This document shows positions 8,504 through 18,531 of a stretch of 32,950 nt of DNA, piece by piece (the first letter of the stretch is position 1; every line of letters starts with the position of its first letter). Below the pieces are notes generated by a model. It did not search any database. It had not been told where the DNA came from and saw only the letters and a list, made by a program, of their open reading frames with translations. The stretch is from Candidatus Aveggerthella excrementigallinarum (GTDB taxonomy: Bacteria; Actinomycetota; Coriobacteriia; Coriobacteriales; Eggerthellaceae), in assembly GCA_018715725.1 (NCBI GenBank), contig DVLD01000160.1, forward strand, positions 1 to 32,950. Direction: 5' to 3'. The position numbers and the translations under genes were made by a program.

Positions 8504-10594
8504 CTACACGTAGAACAGCATGTTGTTGTACGAAGGCACCGGCCACCGGTCGCGCCCGACGATGCCTTCCACGGCATCCACCTCGGCGCGCAAGCGCTCC
8601 ATGGCGGGAAGGAGCACATGGGCGTTGTGGTTCGCGCGCTCCTGCTGGTCCTCAATGGCGCAGGCTTCGTCCATGCGCGCTTCCATGGCGGAGAGCGCGA
8701 GGTCGATACGGTCTATGCCCTCAAGCAGCGCATCCAGCAGGCTCTGCTGCTGGCGCACCTTGCCCGACGGCGAGGCCGCCTTGAACACCTGCAGCCCTTC
8801 CGCCGTCTCGCGGGCGAACGCGTTGATGGCCGGCAGGTACGTGCGGTGCGCCATGCGCTGCATGACGCGCGCCTCGATGTTCACGAGCTTGTTGTACTTT
8901 TCAAGCTTCACCTCGTAGCGGCTGCGCACCTCCGGTTCGCTCATGACCCCCATGGTCTCGAACAACGCGATGCTCTCCGAGGCCACGTAGCACGGCAGCG
9001 CGTCGGCGGTGGTGCGGTTGTTCGCCAGGCCGCGGCAGGCGGCCTCCGCCTCCCATTCCTCGGAGTAGCCGTTGCCGTTGAAGATGATGCGCTGGTGCGC
9101 CTTCAGGCTCTGCTTGATGTAGGAAAGCGCGGCGGCCTCGAACCCCTCGCCCGTTGCGCCCTCCAGCGCATCGGCGAAGTCCTTGAACCCTTTCGCGACC
9201 GCGGTGTTGAGCACCATGTTGCAGTCCGCGGGGTTCACGTGGGAACCGGGCATGCGGAACTCGAACTTGTTCCCGGTGAAGGCGAAGGGGCTCGTGCGGT
9301 TGCGGTCCGTGTTGTCGACAAGGAAGCTCGGCAGCTCGGCGACGCCCAGGTCCATGGACACCTTTTCGGCGCTCGTGTACTCGTCGCCAGCGATGAGCGC
9401 GTCCACGATGGCGCCCAGCTCGTCGCCGAGGAAGACGGACACGATGGCCGGCGGCGCCTCGTTCGCGCCAAGACGGTGGTCGTTGCCTGCCGAGGCGACG
9501 GACATGCGCAGGAGCTCCTGGCAGTCATCGACCGCCGCGATGATGCACGCGAGGATCACGAGGAAGCGCAAGTTCTCCATGGGGCTCTCGCCTGGGTCGA
9601 GGAGGTTCTTTCCGTCCGCGGACAAGGACCAGTTGTTATGCTTGCCGGAGCCGTTGATGCCCTCGAACGGCTTTTCGTGCAGCAGGCACACCAGGCCGTA
9701 ATGGCTGGCCAGAAGGCGCATCTTCTCCATGGTGAGCAGGTTCTCGTCAACAGCGCGATTCGCGTTCGTGAAGATGGGGGCCAACTCGTGCTGGGCGGGG
9801 GCCACCTCGTTGTGCTTCGTCTTGGCGGAGACGCCGAGCTTCCACAACTCCTCGTCAAGCTCCTTCATGAACTCGTTCACCGTGGGGCGGATGGCGCCGA
9901 AGTAGTGCTCTTCCAGCTCCTGGCCTTTGCACGGCGGCGCGCCGAAGAGCGTACGGCCCGTGAGCACCAAGTCCTCGCGGTGCGCGTAGTCTTTCTCTGG
10001 GATCAGGAAGAACTCTTGCTCGTTGCCGACGGTGGTCATCACGCGCTGGGGCGTTTCGCCGAACAAGGAGAGCACGCGCTTCGCCTGCTCGTCGATGGCG
10101 TGCATGGAGCGGAGAAGCGGGGTCTTCTTGTCGAGGGCCTCGCCCGTGTAGCTGCAGAACGCCGTAGGGATGCACAGCACCTCGTCCTTCACGAAGGCGT
10201 AGCTCGTCGGGTCCCATGCGGTGTAGCCGCGCGCCTCGAAGGTGGAGCGCAGGCCGCCGTTCGGGAAGCTCGACGCGTCGGGCTCGCCCTGGATAAGCTC
10301 CTTGCCTGAGAAGCTCATGATGGCGCGGCCGTCGCCTGTGGGCTCCAGGAAGGCGTCGTGCTTTTCCGACGTGACGCACGACAGCGGCTGGAACCAGTGC
10401 GCGAAGTGCGTGGCTCCGCGCTCGATGGCCCATTCCTTCATGGCGTGGGCCACGACGTTGGCAACGTCAAGGTCGAGCGGCTGTCCTTCCTCTATGGTCT
10501 TAATCAGGCTTTTGTAGGTCGCCTTCGGCAGGCGCTCCTGCATGGTGCGCTCGTCGAACACCATCGACCCGTAGATTTCCGAAATGTCGGCCAT
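8504..10594 (-). CDS. glnN: Glutamine synthetase type III
   Basis: About 700 aa; GSIII motifs ([65 protein letters not shown]-like). Second ATG (10594) has better spacing to AGTGAGGA than the first (10600). Confidence 0.94.
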   Translation of the reverse strand: MADISEIYGSMVFDERTMQERLPKATYKSLIKTIEEGQPLDLDVANVVAHAMKEWAIERGATHFAHWFQPLSCVTSEKHDAFLEPTGDGRAIMSFSGKELIQGEPDASSFPNGGLRSTFEARGYTAWDPTSYAFVKDEVLCIPTAFCSYTGEALDKKTPLLRSMHAIDEQAKRVLSLFGETPQRVMTTVGNEQEFFLIPEKDYAHREDLVLTGRTLFGAPPCKGQELEEHYFGAIRPTVNEFMKELDEELWKLGVSAKTKHNEVAPAQHELAPIFTNANRAVDENLLTMEKMRLLASHYGLVCLLHEKPFEGINGSGKHNNWSLSADGKNLLDPGESPMENLRFLVILACIIAAVDDCQELLRMSVASAGNDHRLGANEAPPAIVSVFLGDELGAIVDALIAGDEYTSAEKVSMDLGVAELPSFLVDNTDRNRTSPFAFTGNKFEFRMPGSHVNPADCNMVLNTAVAKGFKDFADALEGATGEGFEAAALSYIKQSLKAHQRIIFNGNGYSEEWEAEAACRGLANNRTTADALPCYVASESIALFETMGVMSEPEVRSRYEVKLEKYNKLVNIEARVMQRMAHRTYLPAINAFARETAEGLQVFKAASPSGKVRQQQSLLDALLEGIDRIDLALSAMEARMDEACAIEDQQERANHNAHVLLPAMERLRAEVDAVEGIVGRDRWPVPSYNNMLFYV

Positions 10595-10747
10595 GGCCAT
10601 TCCTCACTTTCTGTCCGCGCTGGACGTCCGTGACGACCGCGCCTGCCTGCGCGGCCTTGCGCGTGATGTTCCGCTCCCGCCGCCCGCGCACGCGTCGGTC
10701 ACGCCCGCGCCGCGCCTGCCGCACGGGGCGGCGCGACGATGTTCCGG

Positions 10748-11494
10748 CTAGTTGGCGTACATGCTGGCGTACGGCCTGGACGAAGCGGGGCGCAGGCGCC
10801 AGAAGCCTTCCCCCGTCGCATCGATCGGCTCGGGCAGTTCGCCCGCGAAATAGCCGGCGTACTCCTGAAGCACCCCCGCAAGAAACGCCCGATCCTCCTC
10901 GGCGACAGGCTCCTGCACGAGGCCTTCGTGCACGTCCGCCTCCTCAAGGCGGTGGCGCAGGTAGACCACCCCGCCGTGCATGCCGCTTGCAAGGTACTCG
11001 CCCGCATGCCCCAAGAGCACGATGACGCCTCCCGCGAGATACTCGCCGAGGAAGTTGCCTGCGTCCCCGCCGATAACGAGCACGGGACAGCGCTCTCCGT
11101 ACTGCTTCATGTGGATGCCGGCACGCCACCCGCAGCTATCGCGCACGAAGATGCGCCCGCCGCGCATGCCATAGCCAAGCGCATCGCCACAGCGGCCGTG
11201 GATGACCACGCACCCCCGGTTCATCGTGTTGCCCACCTGGTCCTGAGCGTTGCCGAACACCTCGACGAATCCGCCGTCCATATAGCAGGCAAGGTCGTTG
11301 CCGGGCACGCCATGGATCTCCAGCCTCTTACCCTCGGACATGGCGCAACCGAGGTAGCGCTGGGCGAACGCGCGCTCGACAACCACCGTGTCCGCATCGG
11401 CAAGCGCCGCGCGCACCGCTTCGTTCGCCTCGGCGAAGTGCGTGGTCCCAAGCACTACGCGCCCCACAGCCCCGTTACGCGTCTCCTCGCTCAT
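10748..11494 (-). CDS. GXGXG-motif protein, glutamate synthase large-subunit C-terminal domain homologue
   Basis: Repeated G-X-X-G-X-X-X-G beta-helix (GVPGNDLACYMDGG, GRCGDALGYGMRGGRIFVRDSCGWRAGIHMK); ATGA overlap with upstream FAD gene. Confidence 0.9.
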   Translation of the reverse strand: MSEETRNGAVGRVVLGTTHFAEANEAVRAALADADTVVVERAFAQRYLGCAMSEGKRLEIHGVPGNDLACYMDGGFVEVFGNAQDQVGNTMNRGCVVIHGRCGDALGYGMRGGRIFVRDSCGWRAGIHMKQYGERCPVLVIGGDAGNFLGEYLAGGVIVLLGHAGEYLASGMHGGVVYLRHRLEEADVHEGLVQEPVAEEDRAFLAGVLQEYAGYFAGELPEPIDATGEGFWRLRPASSRPYASMYAN

Positions 11495-12852
11495 CGCGCC
11501 TCCTTCCATCCACGATCGTCCAGATGAGACGGGTAGAACGCATGCAGGCGCTTCCACCGATCGTCGCGAGAAAAATCGAGGTTCTCAAGCGGCCTGCCAA
11601 GGAACACCTCTTCGGGAAACGCCGAGAGCTCCACCCTGTTTTTGATGAGCGCCGTGTACATGCCGGCGTTGTCTGGCCTGTTGAGCAGGATGTATCCGCA
11701 CAGGCGCCCGTCCTTCATGACGAACTTCACATACGAATCGCCCTCTTGGCGCGCGAGCACCTTGCAGCCTGCCCCCTCAGGAGGGTCGATAAGGCCCGCG
11801 GTCAGCAGCGAGGTCTCGAAGAAATCGACTGCGTTCACGGCAAACGAGCCGTCGAACGGCTCGGCATCGGGAGCGCCCGCCATGTGACGGCCCGCGCACG
11901 CCCCTTGCCGCACCGCGTTCGGCCACAGCGCAAGCGGGCGCTCGACGCCACTGAGCACGTCGGTCACCTGCACGAGATCGCCAGCGGCATACACGTCGGG
12001 CAGGCTCGTCTGGAGGTCGGCACCGCACAGAAGGCCACGTCCTTGTTGCGCGCCGGCATCGACCGCAAGCTTGGAGTTCGGGCGCACGCCGACCGCGGCA
12101 ACGATGAAATCGCAGGCCACGCACTCGCCGTTCGTGAGGATGACCGACGTTGCGCGCCGCCCGTCCCCGCAGACCTCCTGGACGGACAGGCCTGGCCGAC
12201 AGAGAACACCGTGACAGCCGAGCAAACGCTGGAGCAGGCTCGACCCCTGCGCGTCAAGCGCAGCGGGCAGAATGCGGTCCGCCAGCTCGAGGACGCAGAC
12301 CTCGTCCACGTAGCCGGCAATGGCCTCGGCGGCCTTAAGACCGATCATGCCCGACCCGATGACGACGGCGCGAGCGGGGCGGCCTTCGGCGTCTGCGCTC
12401 TGGCGCGCACGACGCGCGTCTTCCCAGACTCCCTCGGCGTCATCGAGCGTGAAGAACGCATGCACGTTCTCGCGCCCCTCCAAGCCCGTGATCGGCGGCG
12501 TGAAGGGAATGCTTCCCGTGGCCACGAGGCATTTGCCATACGTCACGACGCTGCCGTCGGCAAGCGTCGCGGTGTGCGCTTCCGGATCAAGCGAGACGAC
12601 CTCGGCATCGGAGCCGGTAAGGCACTCGATTCCCGTGCGATCGTAAAACCCGGGATCTTTCCAGCCCAGCCGCTCGCGCGTGGTCCTTCCGGCAATAAGG
12701 TACGAGATGAGCGGGCGCCCGTACACCGCATACGGCTCGCGACCGACGATGAGCACGGTGCCGTGCGCGTCGTTCGCGCGGATGTGCTCGGCCGCCGTGA
12801 CGCCCGCGGCAGAGTTCCCAATGACGAGGTAGTCGACGATGCGGTCACTCAT
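11491..12852 (-). CDS. FAD-dependent NAD(P)-disulfide oxidoreductase family protein (NADH oxidase/rubredoxin reductase type)
   Basis: VIGNSAAGVTAAEHI, VIGSGMIGLKAAEAI (two Rossmann motifs), DVYAAGDLVQV; start MSDRIVDYLVIG. Confidence 0.9.
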   Translation of the reverse strand: MSDRIVDYLVIGNSAAGVTAAEHIRANDAHGTVLIVGREPYAVYGRPLISYLIAGRTTRERLGWKDPGFYDRTGIECLTGSDAEVVSLDPEAHTATLADGSVVTYGKCLVATGSIPFTPPITGLEGRENVHAFFTLDDAEGVWEDARRARQSADAEGRPARAVVIGSGMIGLKAAEAIAGYVDEVCVLELADRILPAALDAQGSSLLQRLLGCHGVLCRPGLSVQEVCGDGRRATSVILTNGECVACDFIVAAVGVRPNSKLAVDAGAQQGRGLLCGADLQTSLPDVYAAGDLVQVTDVLSGVERPLALWPNAVRQGACAGRHMAGAPDAEPFDGSFAVNAVDFFETSLLTAGLIDPPEGAGCKVLARQEGDSYVKFVMKDGRLCGYILLNRPDNAGMYTALIKNRVELSAFPEEVFLGRPLENLDFSRDDRWKRLHAFYPSHLDDRGWKEAR

Positions 12853-13318
12853 GCGAACCACCCTCGCTTTCCACGTAGATGAGCGCGCGGTTCGGGCAGG
12901 CCGCCACACAGCTCGGATTCCCCGCCTCTCCCAGGCGCTCCCCGCACAGATCGCACTTGATGGCAACTTCGCGCCCTGCGACCTCCTCGATGCGCACGGC
13001 GCCGAACGGGCACAGGCTCGCGCAGGTTCGGCAGCCCACGCATCTCTGTTGATCAACCGCCACAACGCCCGTCGCCGGATGCTTCTGCATCGCACCCGAG
13101 ATGCACCCCTGCACGCAAGCGGGATCGGCGCAGTGGCGGCAGTTCAGCGCGAGCGACGCCGCGCGGGTGCCTTCTACCCAGATACGTCCCTTCGGACCGT
13201 CTCCCTCAACGCGGTACGCCCGCACCGCATCGCGGCTCTTCGAATGGAAGACGCGGCAGGCGACTTCGCAGCGCTTACAGTCGATGCACCACCGTTCGAG
13301 CGCATAAATCCTCTTCAC
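12845..13318 (-). CDS. Ferredoxin-type protein with four [4Fe-4S] motifs (DmsB/HycB-like)
   Basis: CIDCKRCEVAC, CRHCADPACVQGC, CVGCRTCASLC, CDLCGERLGEAGNPSCVAAC. Confidence 0.93.
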   Translation of the reverse strand: MKRIYALERWCIDCKRCEVACRVFHSKSRDAVRAYRVEGDGPKGRIWVEGTRAASLALNCRHCADPACVQGCISGAMQKHPATGVVAVDQQRCVGCRTCASLCPFGAVRIEEVAGREVAIKCDLCGERLGEAGNPSCVAACPNRALIYVESEGGSHE

Positions 13319-13324
13319 CGCGCA

Positions 13325-14830
13325 TCACTCCCCTGCATACTTCACGCCGAGAATGGACAGCTCTTTTTCGTTGAGGCCCACGCCGCGCAGCATCGCGCGA
13401 TTGCCGCGCAGGCCGTCGATGGCGTTAAGCCCCATGCCGCCGAGCATCTCCTGGATCTCGTGGTTCCATGCGCGCACGAGGTTCACCACGCGCTCGGCGG
13501 CAATCTCCGGATTAAGACGCCTCACCAGATCGTCGCGCTGCGTGGCGATGCCCCAGTTGCACTTGCCCGACGAGCAGTCCTGGCACTGGTGGCACCCGAG
13601 CGCGATGAGCGGGGCGCTCGCGCAGTACACGGCATCGGCGCCGAGCGCGATAGCGCGCACCACATCGGCGGAGCTGCGGATGGAGCCTGCTACGACAAGG
13701 CTCACGCTCGAGCGGATTGACTCTTCGCGAAGGCGCTGGTCGACGGCGGCGAGGGCAAGCTCGACAGGGATGCCCACGTTGTCGCGAATGCATGCGGGGG
13801 CGGCACCTGTGCCGCCGCGGAAGCCGTCCACCACGATGACGTCCGCGCCCGCCCGCGCAATGCCGCTCGCGATGGCGGCGACGTTGTGCACCGCGGCGAT
13901 CTTAACGGCAACGGGCTTCTCGTAACACGTCGCCTCCTTGAGCGAGTAGACGAGCTGGCGCAGGTCTTCGATGGAATAGATGTCGTGATGCGGCGCGGGC
14001 GAGATGGCATCGGTGCCCTCCGGAATCATGCGCGTGCGCGACACTTCGGCATTGATCTTCTCGCCTGGCAGGTGCCCGCCGATGCCGGGTTTCGCACCCT
14101 GGCCTATTTTGATCTCGACCATGGCGCCGGCATTGAGGTAGCCCACGTCCACGCCGAAGCGCCCCGATGCGACCTGCACGATGGCGTGCGAGCCGTACTT
14201 CCGGAGATCCCGGTGGAACCCGCCTTCCCCTGTGTTGAAGTACGTGCCAAGCTCCTCTGCCGCCATCGCAAGTGCCATCTGCGCGTTGAGCGAGATGGAG
14301 CCGAAGCTCATCGCAGAGAACATGACTGGCACGTCGAGGCGCAGCTGCGGAGGCATCTTCGATATAACCGTGCGCTCGCGCTCGTTCACGCGCAGCACAT
14401 CGGGGCGACGCCCGAGGAACACGCGCGTCTCCATCGGCTCGCGAAGGGGGTCGATGGACGGGTTGGTCACCTGGCTCGCGTTGAGCAGCAACCGGTCCCA
14501 GTAGATGGGGTAGGGCTTCGGGTTGCCCATCGACGACAGGAGCACAGCGCCCGTCTGCGCCTGCTTGGCGATGTCCTGCATGGCCTCGAGCGTCCAGTTG
14601 TTCGAGCCGTTGTTCACCTGCGGCCACTTCGCAATGGCAAGCGCCTGCGTCGGGCACATGACAACGCAGCGCTGGCAGTTCACGCACCTCGCATGGTTGG
14701 CCGTCACGCGATCAAGCTCGCTGTCGACGCGGTGGACCTCGTTCGCGCACGAGCGCTCGCACACGCCACAGCGGATGCACAGCCCGTCGTCGCGCAACAC
14801 CTTGTAGCGCGGCAGGAGGTAGTCGAGCAT
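13325..14830 (-). CDS. Glutamate synthase FMN-domain protein (archaeal-type) with N-terminal 2x[4Fe-4S]
   Basis: CIRCGVCERSC and CVNCQRCVVMC, FMN-domain motifs (SAMSFGSISLNAQMALA, GQGAKPGIGGHLPGEKI, VDGFRGGTGAAP), CHQCQDCSSGKCNWGIATQ. Confidence 0.94.
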   Translation of the reverse strand: MLDYLLPRYKVLRDDGLCIRCGVCERSCANEVHRVDSELDRVTANHARCVNCQRCVVMCPTQALAIAKWPQVNNGSNNWTLEAMQDIAKQAQTGAVLLSSMGNPKPYPIYWDRLLLNASQVTNPSIDPLREPMETRVFLGRRPDVLRVNERERTVISKMPPQLRLDVPVMFSAMSFGSISLNAQMALAMAAEELGTYFNTGEGGFHRDLRKYGSHAIVQVASGRFGVDVGYLNAGAMVEIKIGQGAKPGIGGHLPGEKINAEVSRTRMIPEGTDAISPAPHHDIYSIEDLRQLVYSLKEATCYEKPVAVKIAAVHNVAAIASGIARAGADVIVVDGFRGGTGAAPACIRDNVGIPVELALAAVDQRLREESIRSSVSLVVAGSIRSSADVVRAIALGADAVYCASAPLIALGCHQCQDCSSGKCNWGIATQRDDLVRRLNPEIAAERVVNLVRAWNHEIQEMLGGMGLNAIDGLRGNRAMLRGVGLNEKELSILGVKYAGE

Positions 14831-14834
14831 TGCC

Positions 14835-16040
14835 TTACGCCTCCTTCCGCTTCGCCTGCGCAGGGGCAACGCCGGTAAACAACGACGCCGGACTCTGCAC
14901 GCCGGGTTCGTTTTCGGGGGATTCCGCCGCCTTGCGGCGCGCCACTTCGTCAAGCTGCACGACGAACGGCACGCCGCCGTCAATAGCACGAATGCTTTCC
15001 ACCTCGGGGCACACGAGCTCGATGGCCGCCTGCTCAGAGGCGAGGTAGACCATGCTGCCCTTCTCCCCCACCATGAGCGCGCGCAGCTTCAGACGGTCGT
15101 TGAGGGCGAGCAACCCCTCGTCGGAGCCGAGGATGACCGACATCGGCCCGTTGATGAGCGCGCTGCCGTACACGCAGCGCAACGCCGTCTCGAACGCCGC
15201 CCGGCCCGGTTCCATGCGGTCTATGTCATCCCATGACGGCGCGCACATGATATGCGCCGCCATCTCCTGGGAAAACCCGTGACGTCGAACGAGCAAGTCG
15301 AAGAGGTACGTGACGACCTCGGTGTCCGTCTGCAGCGCGCACTCGTAGCCGAACTGCTCCACGTAGCGACGGTTCGCGTCGTAGCTCGATATCTCGCCGT
15401 TGTGCACGATCGACCAATTGAGCAGCGTGAACGGATGTGCGCCTCCCCACCAGCCAGGCGTGTTCGTGGGAAACCGGCCATGCGCCGTCCACAGCCATGC
15501 CTTATAGTCGCCGATGCGGTAGAACGCGCCGATGTCCTCGGGATATCCGACCCCCTTGAACGCGCCCATGTTCTTGCCCGACGACGCGACGAACGCGCCC
15601 GGGATCGAAGAATTGATGCGGAACACGTGACGCATCGTGTACTCGGCCTCATCCAGCCCGCTCATATTGAGCCGCATCGGGTGCGGCAGCACGAAGTAGC
15701 GCCAGACGTCGGGCGGGTTCACGATGGACCGCACCGGCTCGGTTGGAATGCGCTCCTGCTTCTCTGCCATGAAGTACTGCCCCAGGTATGCCTCGGTCTC
15801 GGCGCGCGCCTCAGCGGATTCGTACATGATGTGGAACGCGTAGAGATCCGCGTACTCGGGGTAGATGCCGTAGGCGGCAAATCCGCCGCCCAGGCCGTTG
15901 CATCGGTCGTGCATGAGGGCTATCGCCGCCATGACGTCGGAGCCGTCGTGGCGCTCGCCGCTCCTGTCCATGATGCCGGCGATCGCGCAGCCCGACGGGA
16001 TGCGAACGGCGCCCTCCCGAAGCGATGGTTTCGTTGACAT
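14835..16040 (-). CDS. Class II glutamine amidotransferase (glutamate synthase GATase-domain protein)
   Basis: SGCAIAGIMD (candidate N-terminal nucleophile Cys region), WTAHGRFPTNT, NWSIVHNGEISSYDANRR, QTDTEVV. Confidence 0.9.
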   Translation of the reverse strand: MSTKPSLREGAVRIPSGCAIAGIMDRSGERHDGSDVMAAIALMHDRCNGLGGGFAAYGIYPEYADLYAFHIMYESAEARAETEAYLGQYFMAEKQERIPTEPVRSIVNPPDVWRYFVLPHPMRLNMSGLDEAEYTMRHVFRINSSIPGAFVASSGKNMGAFKGVGYPEDIGAFYRIGDYKAWLWTAHGRFPTNTPGWWGGAHPFTLLNWSIVHNGEISSYDANRRYVEQFGYECALQTDTEVVTYLFDLLVRRHGFSQEMAAHIMCAPSWDDIDRMEPGRAAFETALRCVYGSALINGPMSVILGSDEGLLALNDRLKLRALMVGEKGSMVYLASEQAAIELVCPEVESIRAIDGGVPFVVQLDEVARRKAAESPENEPGVQSPASLFTGVAPAQAKRKEA

Positions 16041-16296
16041 GTATCGGCCCCCTCGTCTTTTGGCCTGAGTAATCAACTCGCCTCCGAGCATAGGGCGCCG
16101 ATGATTCAATTCGGCAACCATCACGTTTCCAAGCAGCGTCAATCGTGTTATCAGCTTGTTGCGCAGAGACGGCGAAGCACGTCGGCGGGTCGCTCAGGCT
16201 CATCGACGCTCGCCGCAACGTGTGACCCGTTCGCAACAATCGAAGGCTTTAGTCTATGTGGTGCGAAATAGGCCGCGACCGCCCGGCATCGCCGAC

Positions 16297-16334
16297 GGCC
16301 GGCAAGCCCCTTGCGTAAGAGCTCTTTGCCGGCC
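16297..16334. promoter_or_regulatory. Inverted repeat in the glt cluster/purF divergent intergenic region
   Basis: GGCCGGCAA (16297-16305) and TTGCCGGCC (16326-16334), 20-nt loop, about 60 bp upstream of purF start. Confidence 0.5.
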
Positions 16335-16395
16335 AAGCACGAAGCGATCGGCTCGGATTGCAACGTTAAGCGGCTACTCAGCGAAGGAGGACGCA

Positions 16396-17874
16396 ATGGC
16401 AGCTTCGACCGCATTCAACGAACGCCCCGATCGTCTTGAGGAGGCGTGCGGCGTGTTCGGGGTGTTCGCGCCGGACGAGGACGTGGCGCGCATGGCGTGC
16501 TTCGGCCTGCAGGCGCTCCAGCACCGCGGCCAGGAAAGCGCCGGCATCGCAGTAGGCGATGGGGAGACGGTGGCTGTCTCGAAGGGCCTTGGCCTGGTAA
16601 CGCAGGCATTCGACGAGGCAACGCTCGCCGCAATGCGAGGACTCGTCGCGGTGGGGCACACGCGCTACTCCACGAGCGGCAGCACGACATCGCTGGATGC
16701 GGCGCAACCACACATCCCCGCACTCGACGACGCGCGCTTCGCGCTCGCTCACAACGGGACGCTTGTGAACACCGACCCCCTGCGCGCTCGCCTCGCCACG
16801 GAAGGCATCGAGCTGTGCGGGGATACCGATTCCGAGATCGCCGCAAAGGCGATTGGGCTCTTCACCAGGCATACGCACCATCTGCGCGACGGCATCAGGC
16901 GCGCAATGGAGCTTCTCGAGGGCGCCTACGCCATGGTGCTCGTAAGCCCCGAATCCCTCTATGCGCTTCGCGATTCGAACGGGATACGGCCGCTGTGCAT
17001 TGGGAAACTCCCCCATGGCCGCGGCTGGGTCGTGTCGAGCGAGACGTGCGGCCTTGACATCGTTGGCGCCGAATACGTGCGCGACGTCGAGCCGGGTGAG
17101 ATCGTGCGCTTTAACCGTGAGGGCATGACGAGCGAGCAGGGAGCGCCGGCCGGCCGCCGCGCATCGTGCATCTTCGAGTATGTGTACTTCGCGCGACCTG
17201 ACAGCGTGATCGACGGGCAAAGCGTGTACCAAGCCCGCCGCGCGATGGGCCGCAATCTTGCCGAAGAGGCGCCGGCGGACGCAGACCTCGTGCTCGGCGT
17301 GCCCGACTCGGGCGTGCCGCCCGCGCTCGGATACTCCTCCGCAAGCGGAATCCCGTACGCGGACGGCATCGTGAAGAACCGCTACGTGGGACGCACGTTC
17401 ATCGCGCCCACGCAGGCCATGCGCCAACTCGGCATCCGCCTGAAGCTTAACCCGCTGCCTTCGGTCATCGCGGGCAAGCGCCTTGTCGTCATCGACGACA
17501 GCATCGTGCGCGGAAACACCTCCAGGCAGCTCGTGAAGATGCTGCGTGACGCGGGTGCTGCCGAAGTGCACCTGCGCATCGTGAGCCCCGAGGTGAAATG
17601 GCCGTGCTTCTACGGCATCGACACCGGCACGCCCGACCAGCTCATCGCCGCAAACATGACGATTGAACAGATGAACGAGTGGATCGGCTCCGACTCGCTT
17701 TCCTTCATTTCGGTCGAGGGGCTCCACCGCGCCGTGTCGGATGCCTACCACGACGGCTTCTGCGACGCCTGCTTCACCGGGAGCTACCCCACGAAAGTTC
17801 CCCTCGCGCAGGAGCCCGCGCAGCCTTCGCCCGCACGGAACATGCAGCAACGAACGAAGGCGCGCCCTTGTTGA
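16396..17874 (+). CDS. purF: Amidophosphoribosyltransferase
   Basis: Propeptide then CGVFGVFAP, LGLQALQHRGQESAG-like, VVIDDSIVRGNTSRQLVKMLRDAGA PRPP loop; RBS GAAGGAGG. Confidence 0.97.
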   Translation: MAASTAFNERPDRLEEACGVFGVFAPDEDVARMACFGLQALQHRGQESAGIAVGDGETVAVSKGLGLVTQAFDEATLAAMRGLVAVGHTRYSTSGSTTSLDAAQPHIPALDDARFALAHNGTLVNTDPLRARLATEGIELCGDTDSEIAAKAIGLFTRHTHHLRDGIRRAMELLEGAYAMVLVSPESLYALRDSNGIRPLCIGKLPHGRGWVVSSETCGLDIVGAEYVRDVEPGEIVRFNREGMTSEQGAPAGRRASCIFEYVYFARPDSVIDGQSVYQARRAMGRNLAEEAPADADLVLGVPDSGVPPALGYSSASGIPYADGIVKNRYVGRTFIAPTQAMRQLGIRLKLNPLPSVIAGKRLVVIDDSIVRGNTSRQLVKMLRDAGAAEVHLRIVSPEVKWPCFYGIDTGTPDQLIAANMTIEQMNEWIGSDSLSFISVEGLHRAVSDAYHDGFCDACFTGSYPTKVPLAQEPAQPSPARNMQQRTKARPC

Positions 17875-17967
17875 CGGTATCCGAACGGACGGCGCCTTGC
17901 GAGAGAAAACCCCTCGAGCCCCTCTACAATGAGACTACTCGCACGATTCGGAATAAAAGGTGATCCC

Positions 17968-18531
17968 ATGAACCGACGCCACGAAGAAACGTCCGCGACC
18001 GGCCTCAAGACCCGAGCACGCCTCATGCTGGCGGCGCCGCTTGCCGCAGCGCTCGCACTTCCGCTTGGAGGATGCTTCGGCATCCCCAACACGGACGAGA
18101 TCGCCGGCAAAGCGGAGGAGGCAGCCTCCCAGGCGGGAGAGCTCGCCTCCCAGGCGCAGGAGCTTGCCGGAACGCTCTCCAACATCGAGTGGGGCAAGGT
18201 CTCCCGCCTTGTCGTGAAAGACGCGGCGTCCGGGGAGGTCGTGCGGGAAGTGACCGACCAGGGCGAAATCGAGCGCGCCTTCGCTCCGCTGTCGAGCGAG
18301 AACGGCCTCGCCCCAGCGCCGGAGGAGCCCGCCGAGTACACCTTCGAACTGTGGGAACCCGAGACTCAGAAGCTTGGGCAGGACGCAAGTGACCTCGAAG
18401 AGTTCAAGGGGCTCGAAGCCACGACGTACGAGGGCTCGCCCGTCGTGACGCTTGAAGTGAGCCCTATCGGCCTCAAGCTCCACATCTCCTCGCAGGCCGC
18501 CGCCGACTCTTTGCGCGCGCTTGCGGAGTAA
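17968..18531 (+). CDS. Putative lipoprotein of unknown function
   Basis: Signal peptide with lipobox LPLGGC; 187 aa. Confidence 0.75.
   Translation: MNRRHEETSATGLKTRARLMLAAPLAAALALPLGGCFGIPNTDEIAGKAEEAASQAGELASQAQELAGTLSNIEWGKVSRLVVKDAASGEVVREVTDQGEIERAFAPLSSENGLAPAPEEPAEYTFELWEPETQKLGQDASDLEEFKGLEATTYEGSPVVTLEVSPIGLKLHISSQAAADSLRALAE

Noticed and set aside
8237-10309. 690-aa plus-strand ORF
   Set aside because: Shadow ORF antisense to glutamine synthetase III; low-complexity His/Val/Arg/Leu-rich translation with no recognisable domain
16378-17850. 490-aa minus-strand ORF
   Set aside because: Exact antisense of purF
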